From: Holophagaceae bacterium UBA1801
Lineage (GTDB): Bacteria; Acidobacteriota; Holophagae; Holophagales; Holophagaceae
Length of the DNA: 6,388 bases
Direction of reading: 5' to 3'
NCBI GenBank assembly: GCA_002319925.1
Contig: DCFP01000191.1
Location: forward strand, 1-6,388
The position numbers and the translations under genes are program-made. Below, in pieces: positions 1 to 6,151 of this stretch (position 1 is the stretch's first letter; the number at the start of each line of letters is the position of its first letter). The notes below the pieces were generated by a model, which had not been told where the DNA came from, did no database searches, and was given only the letters and a program-made list of their open reading frames with translations.

Positions 1-416
1 CCCTTGGTGAGGCCGTAGACGCCATTGTCTTCAAGGATGTACACGACGGGGATGTTCCGTCGGATCATATGCACCATCTGGCCCATGCCGATGGAAATGG
101 AATCGCCATCGCCGCTGGCGATGATGTTAACGAGCTGCCGGTTGGCGAGGGTCACGCCCGTGCAGACCGAGGCGGCGCGTCCATGCACGGAGTTGAAGCC
201 CCAGGCCTGGCCCAGGAAGTAAGTGGGCGTCTTGCTGGAGCAGCCGATGCCCGAGAGCTTGGCCACGCGATGGGGCTCGATGCTCATTTCCCAAGCGGAC
301 TGGATGATCTGCGAGGTGATGGCATCGTGCCCGCAGCCCGCGCAAAGCGTGGACTTGGCACCGATGTAGTCCTGCTTGGTGAGGCCGAGCTGATTGGTAG
401 GAATGGCGGTCGTCAT
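1..416 (-). CDS. korB: 2-oxoacid:ferredoxin oxidoreductase, beta (TPP-binding) subunit, partial
   Basis: This is the N-terminal 138 residues of the thiamine-diphosphate subunit of a 2-oxoacid:ferredoxin oxidoreductase, which decarboxylates a 2-oxoacid with CoA to acyl-CoA and reduces ferredoxin in the cytoplasm. The gene is cut by the left edge, so the 3' part is missing. Seen in the translation: CAGCG with Cys25 and Cys28, and GIGC with Cys59, three of the cysteines expected to hold the 4Fe-4S cluster; a conserved HGR at 78-80; and the TPP/Mg motif GDGD at 102-105, ending in DNGVYGLTK at 130-138. The ATG is preceded on its strand by GAGGAAACC, a good ribosome-binding site that overlaps the korA stop; only 7 bases separate the genes, so translation is probably coupled. 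Sequence style fits the 2-oxoglutarate enzyme (KorB) best, but a pyruvate or branched-chain substrate cannot be excluded without the rest of the protein. Confidence 0.93.
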   Translation of the reverse strand, partial: MTTAIPTNQLGLTKQDYIGAKSTLCAGCGHDAITSQIIQSAWEMSIEPHRVAKLSGIGCSSKTPTYFLGQAWGFNSVHGRAASVCTGVTLANRQLVNIIASGDGDSISIGMGQMVHMIRRNIPVVYILEDNGVYGLTK

Positions 417-423
417 GGTTTCC

Positions 424-2247
424 TCACTTCCAGGCGGCAACGATGGGATCGACGATGGCCTGCGCCGTGATCGCGGTGCTGTCGTAGTGGAGGACGCTAC
501 GGAGTTTCGGCGCCTGGTCCGGGAAGAAGTCCTTCAGAAGGGAAGCCATCTGGCCGTCGCGATTCTGTTCGACCACGAAGATCAGCTCCTTCTCGCGCAG
601 GAAGGCTTCCACCTCCGCGGTGAAGGGCAGCGCGCGGATGCGCAAGTAGTCCGTGCGGATCTCGTGCTTGGCTTCCAGCAGATCCCTTGCTTCCAGCACC
701 GCAGGATCGCTGGAGCCGAAGGCGACGATGCCCCGCTTGGAGCCCGAGCTCTGGAGGATGGGTGGCGGCACCACGGATTGCGCGCTCAGGAACTTCCGCC
801 GCAGCCGGTCGATGTTGGACTTCCAGTCCTGGGGCTTTTCCGAGTAGCCCGCATAGGGGTTGTGTCCGGTACCCCGCGTGAAGTAGCCGCCCTTGCCGCC
901 AGGGGTGCCGGGGATGGTGCGCCAGCAGATGCCGTCTCCGTCGAGGTCCTTGTAGCGGCCCCAGTCCTCGATGGTCTTGAGCTGCTGCTCCGAAAGCACC
1001 TTCCCGCGGTCGAAGTGATCTTCAGGGTAGGTGAAGGGCTTGGTGATCCAGTTCTGCATTCCCAGGTCCAGATCGGATACCAGGAACACTGGTGTCTGGA
1101 AACGCTCCGCCAGGTCGAAGGCGCGATAGGCGAACTGGAAGCACTCATCCATGGATCCCGGATAGAGGCAGATGTGGTAGGTGTCGCCGTGGCTGCATCG
1201 GGCCGTCATGCCGATATCGCCCTGGCTCGTGCGGGTCGGCAAACCGGTGGACGGGCCCATGCGGGTGACATCCACGAAGACGCTTGGGCATTCGGCGAAG
1301 TAGCCGAGACCGATGAATTCCGACATGAGGGAGATCCCCGGACCGGATGTGGCCGTCATGGCCCGCGCCCCGGCCCAGCCCGCGCCGATCACGACACCGG
1401 CGGAAGCCAGTTCGTCCTCCATCTGGATGACGGCGATGTTCCGCTTTCCCGTGGCTGGATCGATGCGGAAGCGATCGGCGTAGTCGCTGAGTTTCTCCAC
1501 GAGGCTCGAGCTCGGTGTGATGGGATACCAGGCGACCACGGTCACACCGGCCAACATGGCGCCAAGGGCGCAGGCGGTGTTGCCATCCATGATCAACATG
1601 CCTTCCGTCTTGTTGTCCCTGACCACGCGGAGCGCGTCCTGGGCGGGCACATTGGCGTCGGCCCAGTCGTAGCCGGCCTGGGCCGCGGTCTGGTTCAGCT
1701 CGATGGCCTTCTGCTTGCCCTTGAGCTGCTTCGCGATGGACCGCTGGACCTCGGCCATGTCGATGCCCAGCACCTGGGCGATCACACCCGTGTAGATCAT
1801 GTTCTTCACGAGCTTGTGGAGCTTGGGTTCCGGGCAAGAGGCGGCAACGATCCTCTGGAAGGGCACGGCGTGGAACGTGAGATCCTGGCGAAGGGTTTCC
1901 AGTTTCAAGGGCTCGTCGAAGATGACGATGGCTCCGGGGCGGAGCTTGATCACATCGTCCTTGGCGGTCTCAGGATTCATGCAAACCATGAGATCGATAT
2001 CCTGCTTGCGGGCCACGTAGCCTTTGGCATTGGCGCGGATCTGGAACCAGGTGGGGAGCCCGGCGATGTTGGAGGGGAACAGGTTTTTCCCGCTCACGGG
2101 AATGCCCATCTGGAACAGGGCGCGCAGAATGACGTTGTTGGCGGTCTGGCTTCCGGAACCGTTGACGGTGGCGACCTCGATGGAAAAGTCGTTAATGAGG
2201 GTTTTCATTTCTTCCGCCTGCACAGGGGTTCCGTATTCCAGAGGCAT
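424..2247 (-). CDS. korA: 2-oxoacid:ferredoxin oxidoreductase, fused gamma-alpha subunit
   Basis: A complete 607-residue protein and first gene of the operon with korB. Domains in order: a gamma domain (about 20-190, starting with ATVNGSGSQTANN and containing GKNLFPSNIAGLPTW), a short linker, the alpha pyrimidine-binding domain (about 215-400) with the family signature YPITPSSSL at 241-249, QMEDELASAG at 275-284, TSGPGISLMSE at 300-310 and GPSTGLPTRTSQGD at 331-344, then a C-terminal transketolase-like domain (about 505-607). The gamma+alpha fusion with a separate beta subunit is the usual two-subunit KOR architecture; no separate ferredoxin-like delta subunit is visible here. The chosen ATG has AAGGAAAGGAA just upstream; the next Met (residue 14) has a poorer site. 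Expected role: oxidation of 2-oxoglutarate (or a related 2-oxoacid) to the acyl-CoA with ferredoxin as electron acceptor. Substrate assignment is inference. No convincing promoter was found between it and lexA. Confidence 0.95.
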   Translation of the reverse strand: MPLEYGTPVQAEEMKTLINDFSIEVATVNGSGSQTANNVILRALFQMGIPVSGKNLFPSNIAGLPTWFQIRANAKGYVARKQDIDLMVCMNPETAKDDVIKLRPGAIVIFDEPLKLETLRQDLTFHAVPFQRIVAASCPEPKLHKLVKNMIYTGVIAQVLGIDMAEVQRSIAKQLKGKQKAIELNQTAAQAGYDWADANVPAQDALRVVRDNKTEGMLIMDGNTACALGAMLAGVTVVAWYPITPSSSLVEKLSDYADRFRIDPATGKRNIAVIQMEDELASAGVVIGAGWAGARAMTATSGPGISLMSEFIGLGYFAECPSVFVDVTRMGPSTGLPTRTSQGDIGMTARCSHGDTYHICLYPGSMDECFQFAYRAFDLAERFQTPVFLVSDLDLGMQNWITKPFTYPEDHFDRGKVLSEQQLKTIEDWGRYKDLDGDGICWRTIPGTPGGKGGYFTRGTGHNPYAGYSEKPQDWKSNIDRLRRKFLSAQSVVPPPILQSSGSKRGIVAFGSSDPAVLEARDLLEAKHEIRTDYLRIRALPFTAEVEAFLREKELIFVVEQNRDGQMASLLKDFFPDQAPKLRSVLHYDSTAITAQAIVDPIVAAWK

Positions 2248-2271
2248 TGGGTTCCTTTCCTTGCCTGAAGT

Positions 2272-2302
2272 AGTTCACGATCCAAGTGGAACTGCCATGT
2301 TC
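2272..2302. promoter_or_regulatory. Overlapping inverted repeats upstream of korA (possible operator)
   Basis: Two small inverted repeats share an arm: AGTTC (2272-2276) with GAACT (2289-2293), and GAAC (2289-2292) with GTTC (2299-2302) across 6 bases. They lie 25-55 bases upstream of the korA start, in the divergent korA/lexA gap. GAAC/GTTC half-sites recall the Gram-positive-type LexA box (GAAC-N4-GTTC), and the LexA encoded next door has a wing-helix of that general type, but the spacing here is N6 and the site is about 90 bases above the lexA -35. A regulator site for korAB is as likely. Inference only. Confidence 0.25.
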
Positions 2303-2374
2303 AGAAGATCTATGGAGGATTGACCGCCGGATCAGGGAATCAAATGTGTCTACGAGTGAAATATTGCCTGCTCG

Positions 2375-2424
2375 AAAAAAAGCGAAAAAAAAGGATTGAC
2401 CTCACCCACCCTTTCGCCTACTTT
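2375..2424 (+). promoter_or_regulatory. lexA promoter with phased A-tract UP element
   Basis: A sigma70-type promoter is visible: -35 TTGACC (2396-2401), a 17-base spacer, and -10 TACTTT (2419-2424). Two A-runs, A7 (2375-2381) and A8 (2385-2392), begin exactly 10 bases apart, at about -56 and -46, the place and phase of an UP element bound by the RNA polymerase alpha subunit. The predicted transcription start, 7 bases after the -10, is the A of the lexA ATG, which implies a leaderless mRNA. No clear LexA operator overlaps the promoter. Confidence 0.65.
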
Positions 2425-2430
2425 GATGCC

Positions 2431-3084
2431 ATGAAGCCGACAAATCTTACCAAGCGCCAGCAGGCTGTCCTGCATTACATCCATCAATTTCTTGAATCGG
2501 AGGGACGGAGTCCCACCCTGAAAGAGATTGCCGAGGGGGTTGGATCCAGCGCGGTCAGTACCATCCACAAGCATGTCCAGCACCTGATCGAGAAGGGATT
2601 CATCGAGCGCAGCCATGGCTGCGGGAACAACATCGTAATGGCCGAATCTGAAAAAACCGGCCAGACTGAAGAGCGGCTTCTGGCTCCCCCGGACCGCGCC
2701 ATTACGAAGTTCTATCCCTTCTGTGGGGATGTCGCTGCCGGCGCGCCCCTCATTCCGGAAAGCCGCGCCATACCCCTGGAAGTCCCCAACAGCATCCACC
2801 GGGATCGAGACGGACTGTTCGTGCTGCGCGTCCGCGGGGATTCCATGATCCAGGACTGCATCATGGACGGAGATCTGGTCGTTCTTCAACGCCGCGGCGA
2901 GTACCGCAACGGTGATCGGGTGGTGGCTCTCCTCGACGGCGAGGAGGCTACGCTCAAGGAATTTCGGAAGGACCCCAAAGGCGTATGGCTCATTCCCCAC
3001 AACCCCGAGTTGACCCCGAAGTGCTACCCGCCTGAACAGGTGGCCATTCAGGGAGTTCTCATCGGTGTCATGCGGAGCTGCTGA
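2431..3084 (+). CDS. lexA: LexA, SOS-response transcriptional repressor / self-cleaving protease
   Basis: A 217-residue LexA repressor, slightly longer than the 202 residues of E. coli LexA. The N-terminal winged helix-turn-helix spans about 1-70 (TKRQQAVLHYI, then SPTLKEIAEGVG and a recognition region VSTIHKHVQHLIEKGFIER, similar in pattern to the Bacillus type). A linker follows, then the self-cleavage site Ala103-Gly104 in VAAGAPLIPE. The S24 catalytic dyad is Ser138 (RGDSM) and Lys176 (EATLKEF). RecA-ssDNA filaments would trigger cleavage and release the SOS regulon. The start at 2431 is chosen because homologous LexA proteins begin with a similar (M)xxLTxRQxxVLxYI; a longer in-frame reading from a TTG at 2320 adds 37 residues with no LexA character. 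No Shine-Dalgarno sequence precedes the ATG, in agreement with the leaderless promoter. It is divergent from korAB and convergent with the dehydrogenase gene. Confidence 0.96.
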   Translation: MKPTNLTKRQQAVLHYIHQFLESEGRSPTLKEIAEGVGSSAVSTIHKHVQHLIEKGFIERSHGCGNNIVMAESEKTGQTEERLLAPPDRAITKFYPFCGDVAAGAPLIPESRAIPLEVPNSIHRDRDGLFVLRVRGDSMIQDCIMDGDLVVLQRRGEYRNGDRVVALLDGEEATLKEFRKDPKGVWLIPHNPELTPKCYPPEQVAIQGVLIGVMRSC

Positions 3085-3118
3085 TCCCTAGGCTGACCTG
3101 GTTCCTTCAAATCAGCAG
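3078..3118. terminator. Inverted repeat over both convergent stop codons, possible bidirectional terminator
   Basis: CTGCTGAT (3078-3085) and ATCAGCAG (3111-3118) form a perfect 8-base inverted repeat around a 25-base loop. Each arm contains a TGC TGA end: lexA finishes Cys-stop on the plus strand and the dehydrogenase gene finishes Cys-stop on the minus strand. The gap between the genes is only 27 bases, so a shared terminator would have to sit here. The stem is short, the loop large, and no T-run follows directly on either side, so a role in termination is weak inference. Confidence 0.3.
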
Positions 3119-4158
3119 GTCTTGATTTCCTTTTGGATGGCCTGCTGCATTTCCCGGCAGGTTGATGTCCCGCCTAGATCTGGTGTGGCTAAGCCCCGGG
3201 TCAGAACGGCTGCCACGGCGCCTTGGACGGCCTCCGCTTCCTTGCTCCAGCCCTCCCGCTGGAAGAACAACGCAGTGGACAGCAGCATTCCGATGGGGTT
3301 GGCGATGCCCTTTCCGGCGATATCCGGCGCGGATCCATGGACCGGCTCGAAGAGCGCTGCGCAACGATGGGGTCGATGCGGCGCCCAGGAGGCGGAAGGT
3401 GCCACGCCCATGCCTCCCTGGAAACCCGCCAGGAGGTCACTGACCAGGTCCCCGATGAAGTTGTCCGCGGCAATGACGGCGAACCTTTTGGGATCCTGGA
3501 CAAGGGCGCAAAGAAGCGCGTCGGCGTGCATCCCGCTTGCCTTCACCTCGGGAAATTCCGCACGCAATTCATTGAAGACCCGCATCCACAGCCCATGTCC
3601 ATGCTTCATCACATTGGCCTTGTGGGCTACGGTCAGAGGGCATTCCTTCTGCTTTGCGTGTTCGAAAGCGGCCTTGAGCAGGATTCGGACGGCCTTGGAC
3701 GAATGCACGGCCTCGTCCACGGCCCGGTCCGGCTCGGTATGGCCCTTGAGGCAATAGGGGCCTTCGGTGTTCTCCCGGAATACCTCGATGTGGATCTCAC
3801 TGGCCCGGACACCCTTCAATGGCACGTGACCATCGAGGAAGGGAAAGCAGGGCCGGTAGTTCACGTGGAGTTCCAACTCCTGCCGCAGGCGCAGAAGGAG
3901 TGCTTCCGCGTGGCGGCCATCCGGCACTCTCGGGTCCCCTACGGCGCCGAACAGGACCGTGTCGAAGGAATCCCGCAGTTCCTGGAAATGGGCATCGGAC
4001 AGGGCTTCGCCCGTCCGGAGGAAATGATCAGCTCCGTATGGGAAAGAAACCCACTCCGCGTCCCGGCCCTGTTTCCTGACCCATTCAAGGACTGGGTAGA
4101 CGCTCTCCATGACCTCCGGGCCGATGCCGTCTCCGGGAATGATGGCGATTCGAGTCAT
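3112..4158 (-). CDS. NAD-type isopropylmalate/isocitrate dehydrogenase family protein
   Basis: A 348-residue beta-decarboxylating 2-hydroxyacid dehydrogenase (LeuB/Icd/homoisocitrate/tartrate family), the usual length. It oxidises a (2R,3S)-type malate derivative and removes the beta carboxylate, using NAD(P) and Mg or Mn. Seen: PGDGIGPEV at 8-16; substrate arginines Arg92, Arg102 and Arg128; FRENTEGPY with catalytic Tyr135; catalytic Lys180 (VAHKANVMK); metal aspartates Asp213, Asp237 and Asp241; and the coenzyme loop EPVHGSAPDIAGKGIANP at 271-288. Asp279 in that loop marks NAD rather than NADP preference. The substrate loop reads E85-x-x-L88-L89, like Thermus isopropylmalate dehydrogenase, but RENTEGPY is closer to isocitrate, homoisocitrate or tartrate enzymes than to the RELTGGIY of LeuB. 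The substrate is therefore left open and no symbol is given. No leucine or TCA genes flank it. The start has AAGGAG 10 bases upstream. Confidence 0.93.
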   Translation of the reverse strand: MTRIAIIPGDGIGPEVMESVYPVLEWVRKQGRDAEWVSFPYGADHFLRTGEALSDAHFQELRDSFDTVLFGAVGDPRVPDGRHAEALLLRLRQELELHVNYRPCFPFLDGHVPLKGVRASEIHIEVFRENTEGPYCLKGHTEPDRAVDEAVHSSKAVRILLKAAFEHAKQKECPLTVAHKANVMKHGHGLWMRVFNELRAEFPEVKASGMHADALLCALVQDPKRFAVIAADNFIGDLVSDLLAGFQGGMGVAPSASWAPHRPHRCAALFEPVHGSAPDIAGKGIANPIGMLLSTALFFQREGWSKEAEAVQGAVAAVLTRGLATPDLGGTSTCREMQQAIQKEIKTC

Positions 4159-4240
4159 TTCGGGTCTTCTCCTTCGGGTCGAGAACCATCATTGCAGGGA
4201 GCCGCCGGGATCTTGGATGAATTCCTATGTGCATCCTTGT

Positions 4241-4269
4241 TTGAGGCTTGCGTGCGAACCGGTTACACT
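4241..4269 (+). promoter_or_regulatory. Sigma70-type promoter of the GTPase-lolA operon
   Basis: The -35 TTGAGG (4241-4246), a spacer of exactly 17 bases and the -10 TACACT (4264-4269) predict a start near 4276. This leaves a short leader of about 20 bases with GAGG at 4283-4286, 9 bases before the ATG at 4296. The promoter position argues against a longer GTPase reading that would begin at a TTG at 4248. Confidence 0.6.
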
Positions 4270-4295
4270 CACGCCATACTTCGAGGTTCTGGACG

Positions 4296-5507
4296 ATGGT
4301 TTTTTTCAACCACGCCACACGCCAGATGACGGCCAAAATCGTCTACTACGGCCCGGGTCTGTGCGGGAAGACGACCAATCTGAACACTATCTACGGGAAA
4401 ACCTCGCAGAAGGCCCGCGGGGAAATGGTCTCCCTGAACACGGAGACGGACCGGACGCTGTTCTTCGACCTGCTGCCTATGGACGTGGGCGTCATCGGCG
4501 GATTCAAGACCAAGCTCCAGCTCTACACGGTCCCGGGGCAGGTGTTCTACAACTCCACGCGAAAGCTGGTGCTGAAGGGCGTGGATGGCATCGTGTTCGT
4601 GGTGGACAGCCAGGTTCCGATGCTCGATGCGAACAAAGAGAGCCTGCAGAACCTCGAGGCCAATCTGCGGGAACTCGGATTGAGCATTCGGGATATCCCC
4701 ATGGTGTTCCAGTGGAACAAGCGGGACCTCAAGAACATCGTCACGGTGGACGATCTCGAACGGGAATTGAATGCCTCGAAACACCTCAGCTTCCAGAGTA
4801 ATGCTCAGGAAGGGCAGGGCGTTTTCGAGACACTGCGGGGAATCACTAAACTCGCTCTGATGCACATCAAGACGCACCACTTCGGCGAAACGAATCCCGC
4901 GAGGGAAGAGCCTCCAAAACGGGAGCCAGCCGCCGCTCCGGTGCAGCCAAAGCCCGCTCCGGCGGAGGGGCCGATTTCCGCACCGACCCCCGTGAAGCCC
5001 TTGACCTTCTCCGACCTGCCCTCGGTGGCCGAAGTGCTCGCGGATGCGCCCATGGTCGCGCCTACGCCGGTCATCCGGAAAATGCCTGCTCCACCGCGAC
5101 CCATCGCTCCCACTACCATGCAGGTCACAAGGCCAGTGACCATGCCTCTGACCGCGCCGCTTCCCCGCGCCAATGCCGCGCCAGCGGCTCCCAGAGCGAT
5201 GCCCATCTCCAGGCCCTCCGTGAGCCCCATGATGGTCTCCCTCGCGGCACCGGTGGCGCCAAAGGCCAAGAGCCCCACGCCCAAAGCTGCTGTAACGGCA
5301 CTTCTTGGCGATCTGGCTGGTGTGCACACCTCCGCAATGCCGAGTGTGATTAAAGTGGAAATCCCTCCGGACCTGGATGGATCAGATATCGAAGTGGTGG
5401 TGCAGGTTCGCCAGGGCGATAGGACCGTCGCGCAAAGCCAGGTGAAGCGATCGGCTCCGAACACCGGAGCAACTTCTCGACTGACTTTGGAAATGAAGCG
5501 GAGCTAG
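4296..5507 (+). CDS. MglA-type small GTPase with long Pro/Ala-rich C-terminal extension
   Basis: A 403-residue protein. Residues 1-195 are an MglA-type Ras-like GTPase: P-loop GPGLCGKTT at 19-27, switch I TETDRTLFFD with Arg53, the atypical G3 motif TVPGQVFY at 78-85 with Thr78 and Gln82, and NKRD at 141-144. These positions coincide with those of Myxococcus MglA, in which Arg53 and Gln82 are the known catalytic residues, so GTP hydrolysis is expected. MglA controls cell polarity and motility. Unlike the roughly 195-residue MglA, this protein continues with a low-complexity Pro/Ala tail (about 200-335) that holds two less biased patches (FSDLPSVAEVLADA, 238-251; AAVTALLGDLAG, 331-342), and ends in a short predicted beta-rich segment (about 350-403, VIKVEIPPDLDGSDIEVVVQV...). 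No MglB-like Roadblock partner is in the window. The start fits the MglA alignment, promoter and ribosome site. Function beyond GTPase activity is inference. Confidence 0.93.
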   Translation: MVFFNHATRQMTAKIVYYGPGLCGKTTNLNTIYGKTSQKARGEMVSLNTETDRTLFFDLLPMDVGVIGGFKTKLQLYTVPGQVFYNSTRKLVLKGVDGIVFVVDSQVPMLDANKESLQNLEANLRELGLSIRDIPMVFQWNKRDLKNIVTVDDLERELNASKHLSFQSNAQEGQGVFETLRGITKLALMHIKTHHFGETNPAREEPPKREPAAAPVQPKPAPAEGPISAPTPVKPLTFSDLPSVAEVLADAPMVAPTPVIRKMPAPPRPIAPTTMQVTRPVTMPLTAPLPRANAAPAAPRAMPISRPSVSPMMVSLAAPVAPKAKSPTPKAAVTALLGDLAGVHTSAMPSVIKVEIPPDLDGSDIEVVVQVRQGDRTVAQSQVKRSAPNTGATSRLTLEMKRS

Positions 5508-5508
5508 G
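5500..5508 (+). promoter_or_regulatory. Ribosome-binding site deciding the TTG start of lolA
   Basis: GGAG at 5500-5503, inside the last codons of the GTPase gene, lies 5 bases before a TTG at 5509. A TGA at 5494-5496 in the lolA frame rules out any earlier start, and no ATG follows in the signal peptide region, so TTG is the only reasonable start. The upstream gene stops at 5507, which implies translational coupling. Confidence 0.6.
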
Positions 5509-6087
5509 TTGCGGCGTATTCTCAGTTTTCTGCTCATCGCAGGTTGCTGCCAGGCCGTTGATATTCCTCCGTGGTGGAAGGCCCTATCCAGTGCCAGGAA
5601 ACTGGAAAGCCGATTCGTGCAGGAATCCCAGAGCGAGGTCTTCGGCTCACTCAAGAAGGAAGGCCTTCTCCAGCTCGGAGGCCGAGGGCGATTGCGCGTG
5701 GCTTACACCAAGGGCCTGCTGATCCTTTCCGATGGCCAGAACCTGATCCAGTACGACGCCATGGCCAGAACCGCCCAGCGAATGGAGATCCAGAGCGCCA
5801 TCAAGGACATGCCCCTGTTGAACCTCCTGGTGAACCCAGCCGCCCTTGAAACCGCCTATTCAATACGAGTCGAAACCGGGAATCGCATCCAGCTAGAACC
5901 GAAACGCAAAGAACTGCCGAAGGTGACCGTTGATGGCCAGAACGGGCTCCTGAAGCGCGTTTCCTGGATCGATGGAACCGGCGCCAAACAATCCCTCGAA
6001 CTGCTGGACCCCCACACGCCGAAGAGCAGCTTCCCGCCGTCCACCTTCATCTTCACGGCCCCTCCCGGCACCCGCTGGATCGAATGA
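5509..6087 (+). CDS. lolA: LolA-family outer-membrane lipoprotein carrier protein
   Basis: A 192-residue exported protein of the LolA family (E. coli precursor about 204). LolA takes lipoproteins released by the LolCDE transporter and carries them across the periplasm to the outer membrane. Seen: a short signal sequence MRRILSFLLIAGCCQA; the family pattern SRFVQES (34-40), a GxLxL strand, RLRVAYTKGLLILSDGQNLIQYD (61-83) and the C-terminal FIFTAPPGTRWIE (180-192), which matches the Fx-FxPPxG end of LolA. The signal can be read two ways: signal peptidase I cleavage after Ala16, giving a soluble LolA, or a lipobox IAGC with lipidation at Cys13, which would give a membrane-bound LolB-like protein. 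The signal is unusually short for either. It is the second gene of an operon with the GTPase (1-base gap). The family call is firm; the exact role is less so. Confidence 0.87.
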   Translation: MRRILSFLLIAGCCQAVDIPPWWKALSSARKLESRFVQESQSEVFGSLKKEGLLQLGGRGRLRVAYTKGLLILSDGQNLIQYDAMARTAQRMEIQSAIKDMPLLNLLVNPAALETAYSIRVETGNRIQLEPKRKELPKVTVDGQNGLLKRVSWIDGTGAKQSLELLDPHTPKSSFPPSTFIFTAPPGTRWIE

Positions 6088-6133
6088 TCAATTCCCCTGG
6101 CTGGCCTTCGCCTTCCTATCGCAAGTGCTCCCG

Positions 6134-6148
6134 CTCAGATACACTGAG
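6134..6148 (+). promoter_or_regulatory. Possible tRNA promoter -10 within a small hairpin
   Basis: TACACT (6140-6145) matches the -10 of the GTPase promoter upstream and would place the transcription start at about 6152, the first base of the tRNA. No acceptable -35 lies 15-19 bases upstream. The same bases form a small inverted repeat, CTCAG (6134-6138) and CTGAG (6144-6148). The tRNA may instead be read through from lolA. Weak call. Confidence 0.3.
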
Positions 6149-6151
6149 GAC

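Noticed and set aside
394..2268. 624-residue open frame on the plus strand covering korA
   Set aside because: It is wholly antisense to a protein with unmistakable KorA motifs; its translation is His/Gly/Ala/Val-rich without domains. Long antisense frames are common in GC-rich coding DNA.
2320..2430. N-terminal extension of LexA from a TTG at 2320
   Set aside because: The 37 added residues cross the promoter and poly-A tracts and have no similarity to LexA; the ATG at 2431 gives the normal N-terminus.
4248..4295. N-terminal extension of the GTPase from a TTG at 4248
   Set aside because: It begins within the predicted promoter spacer; MglA homology begins at MVFFNHATRQ, and the ATG at 4296 has its own ribosome site.
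4300..4306. T7 run in codons 2-4 of the GTPase gene as a phase-variation site
   Set aside because: A run of seven is short for slippage, and nothing else suggests contingency-locus behaviour.
3223..4329. 368-residue open frame on the plus strand opposite the dehydrogenase
   Set aside because: Antisense shadow of a well-supported enzyme gene; no recognisable motifs, and it would run through the promoter and start of the GTPase gene.
4269..5327. 352-residue open frame on the minus strand opposite the GTPase
   Set aside because: Low-complexity Arg/His/Gly product of reading a Pro/Ala-rich coding region backwards; no start signal or domain.
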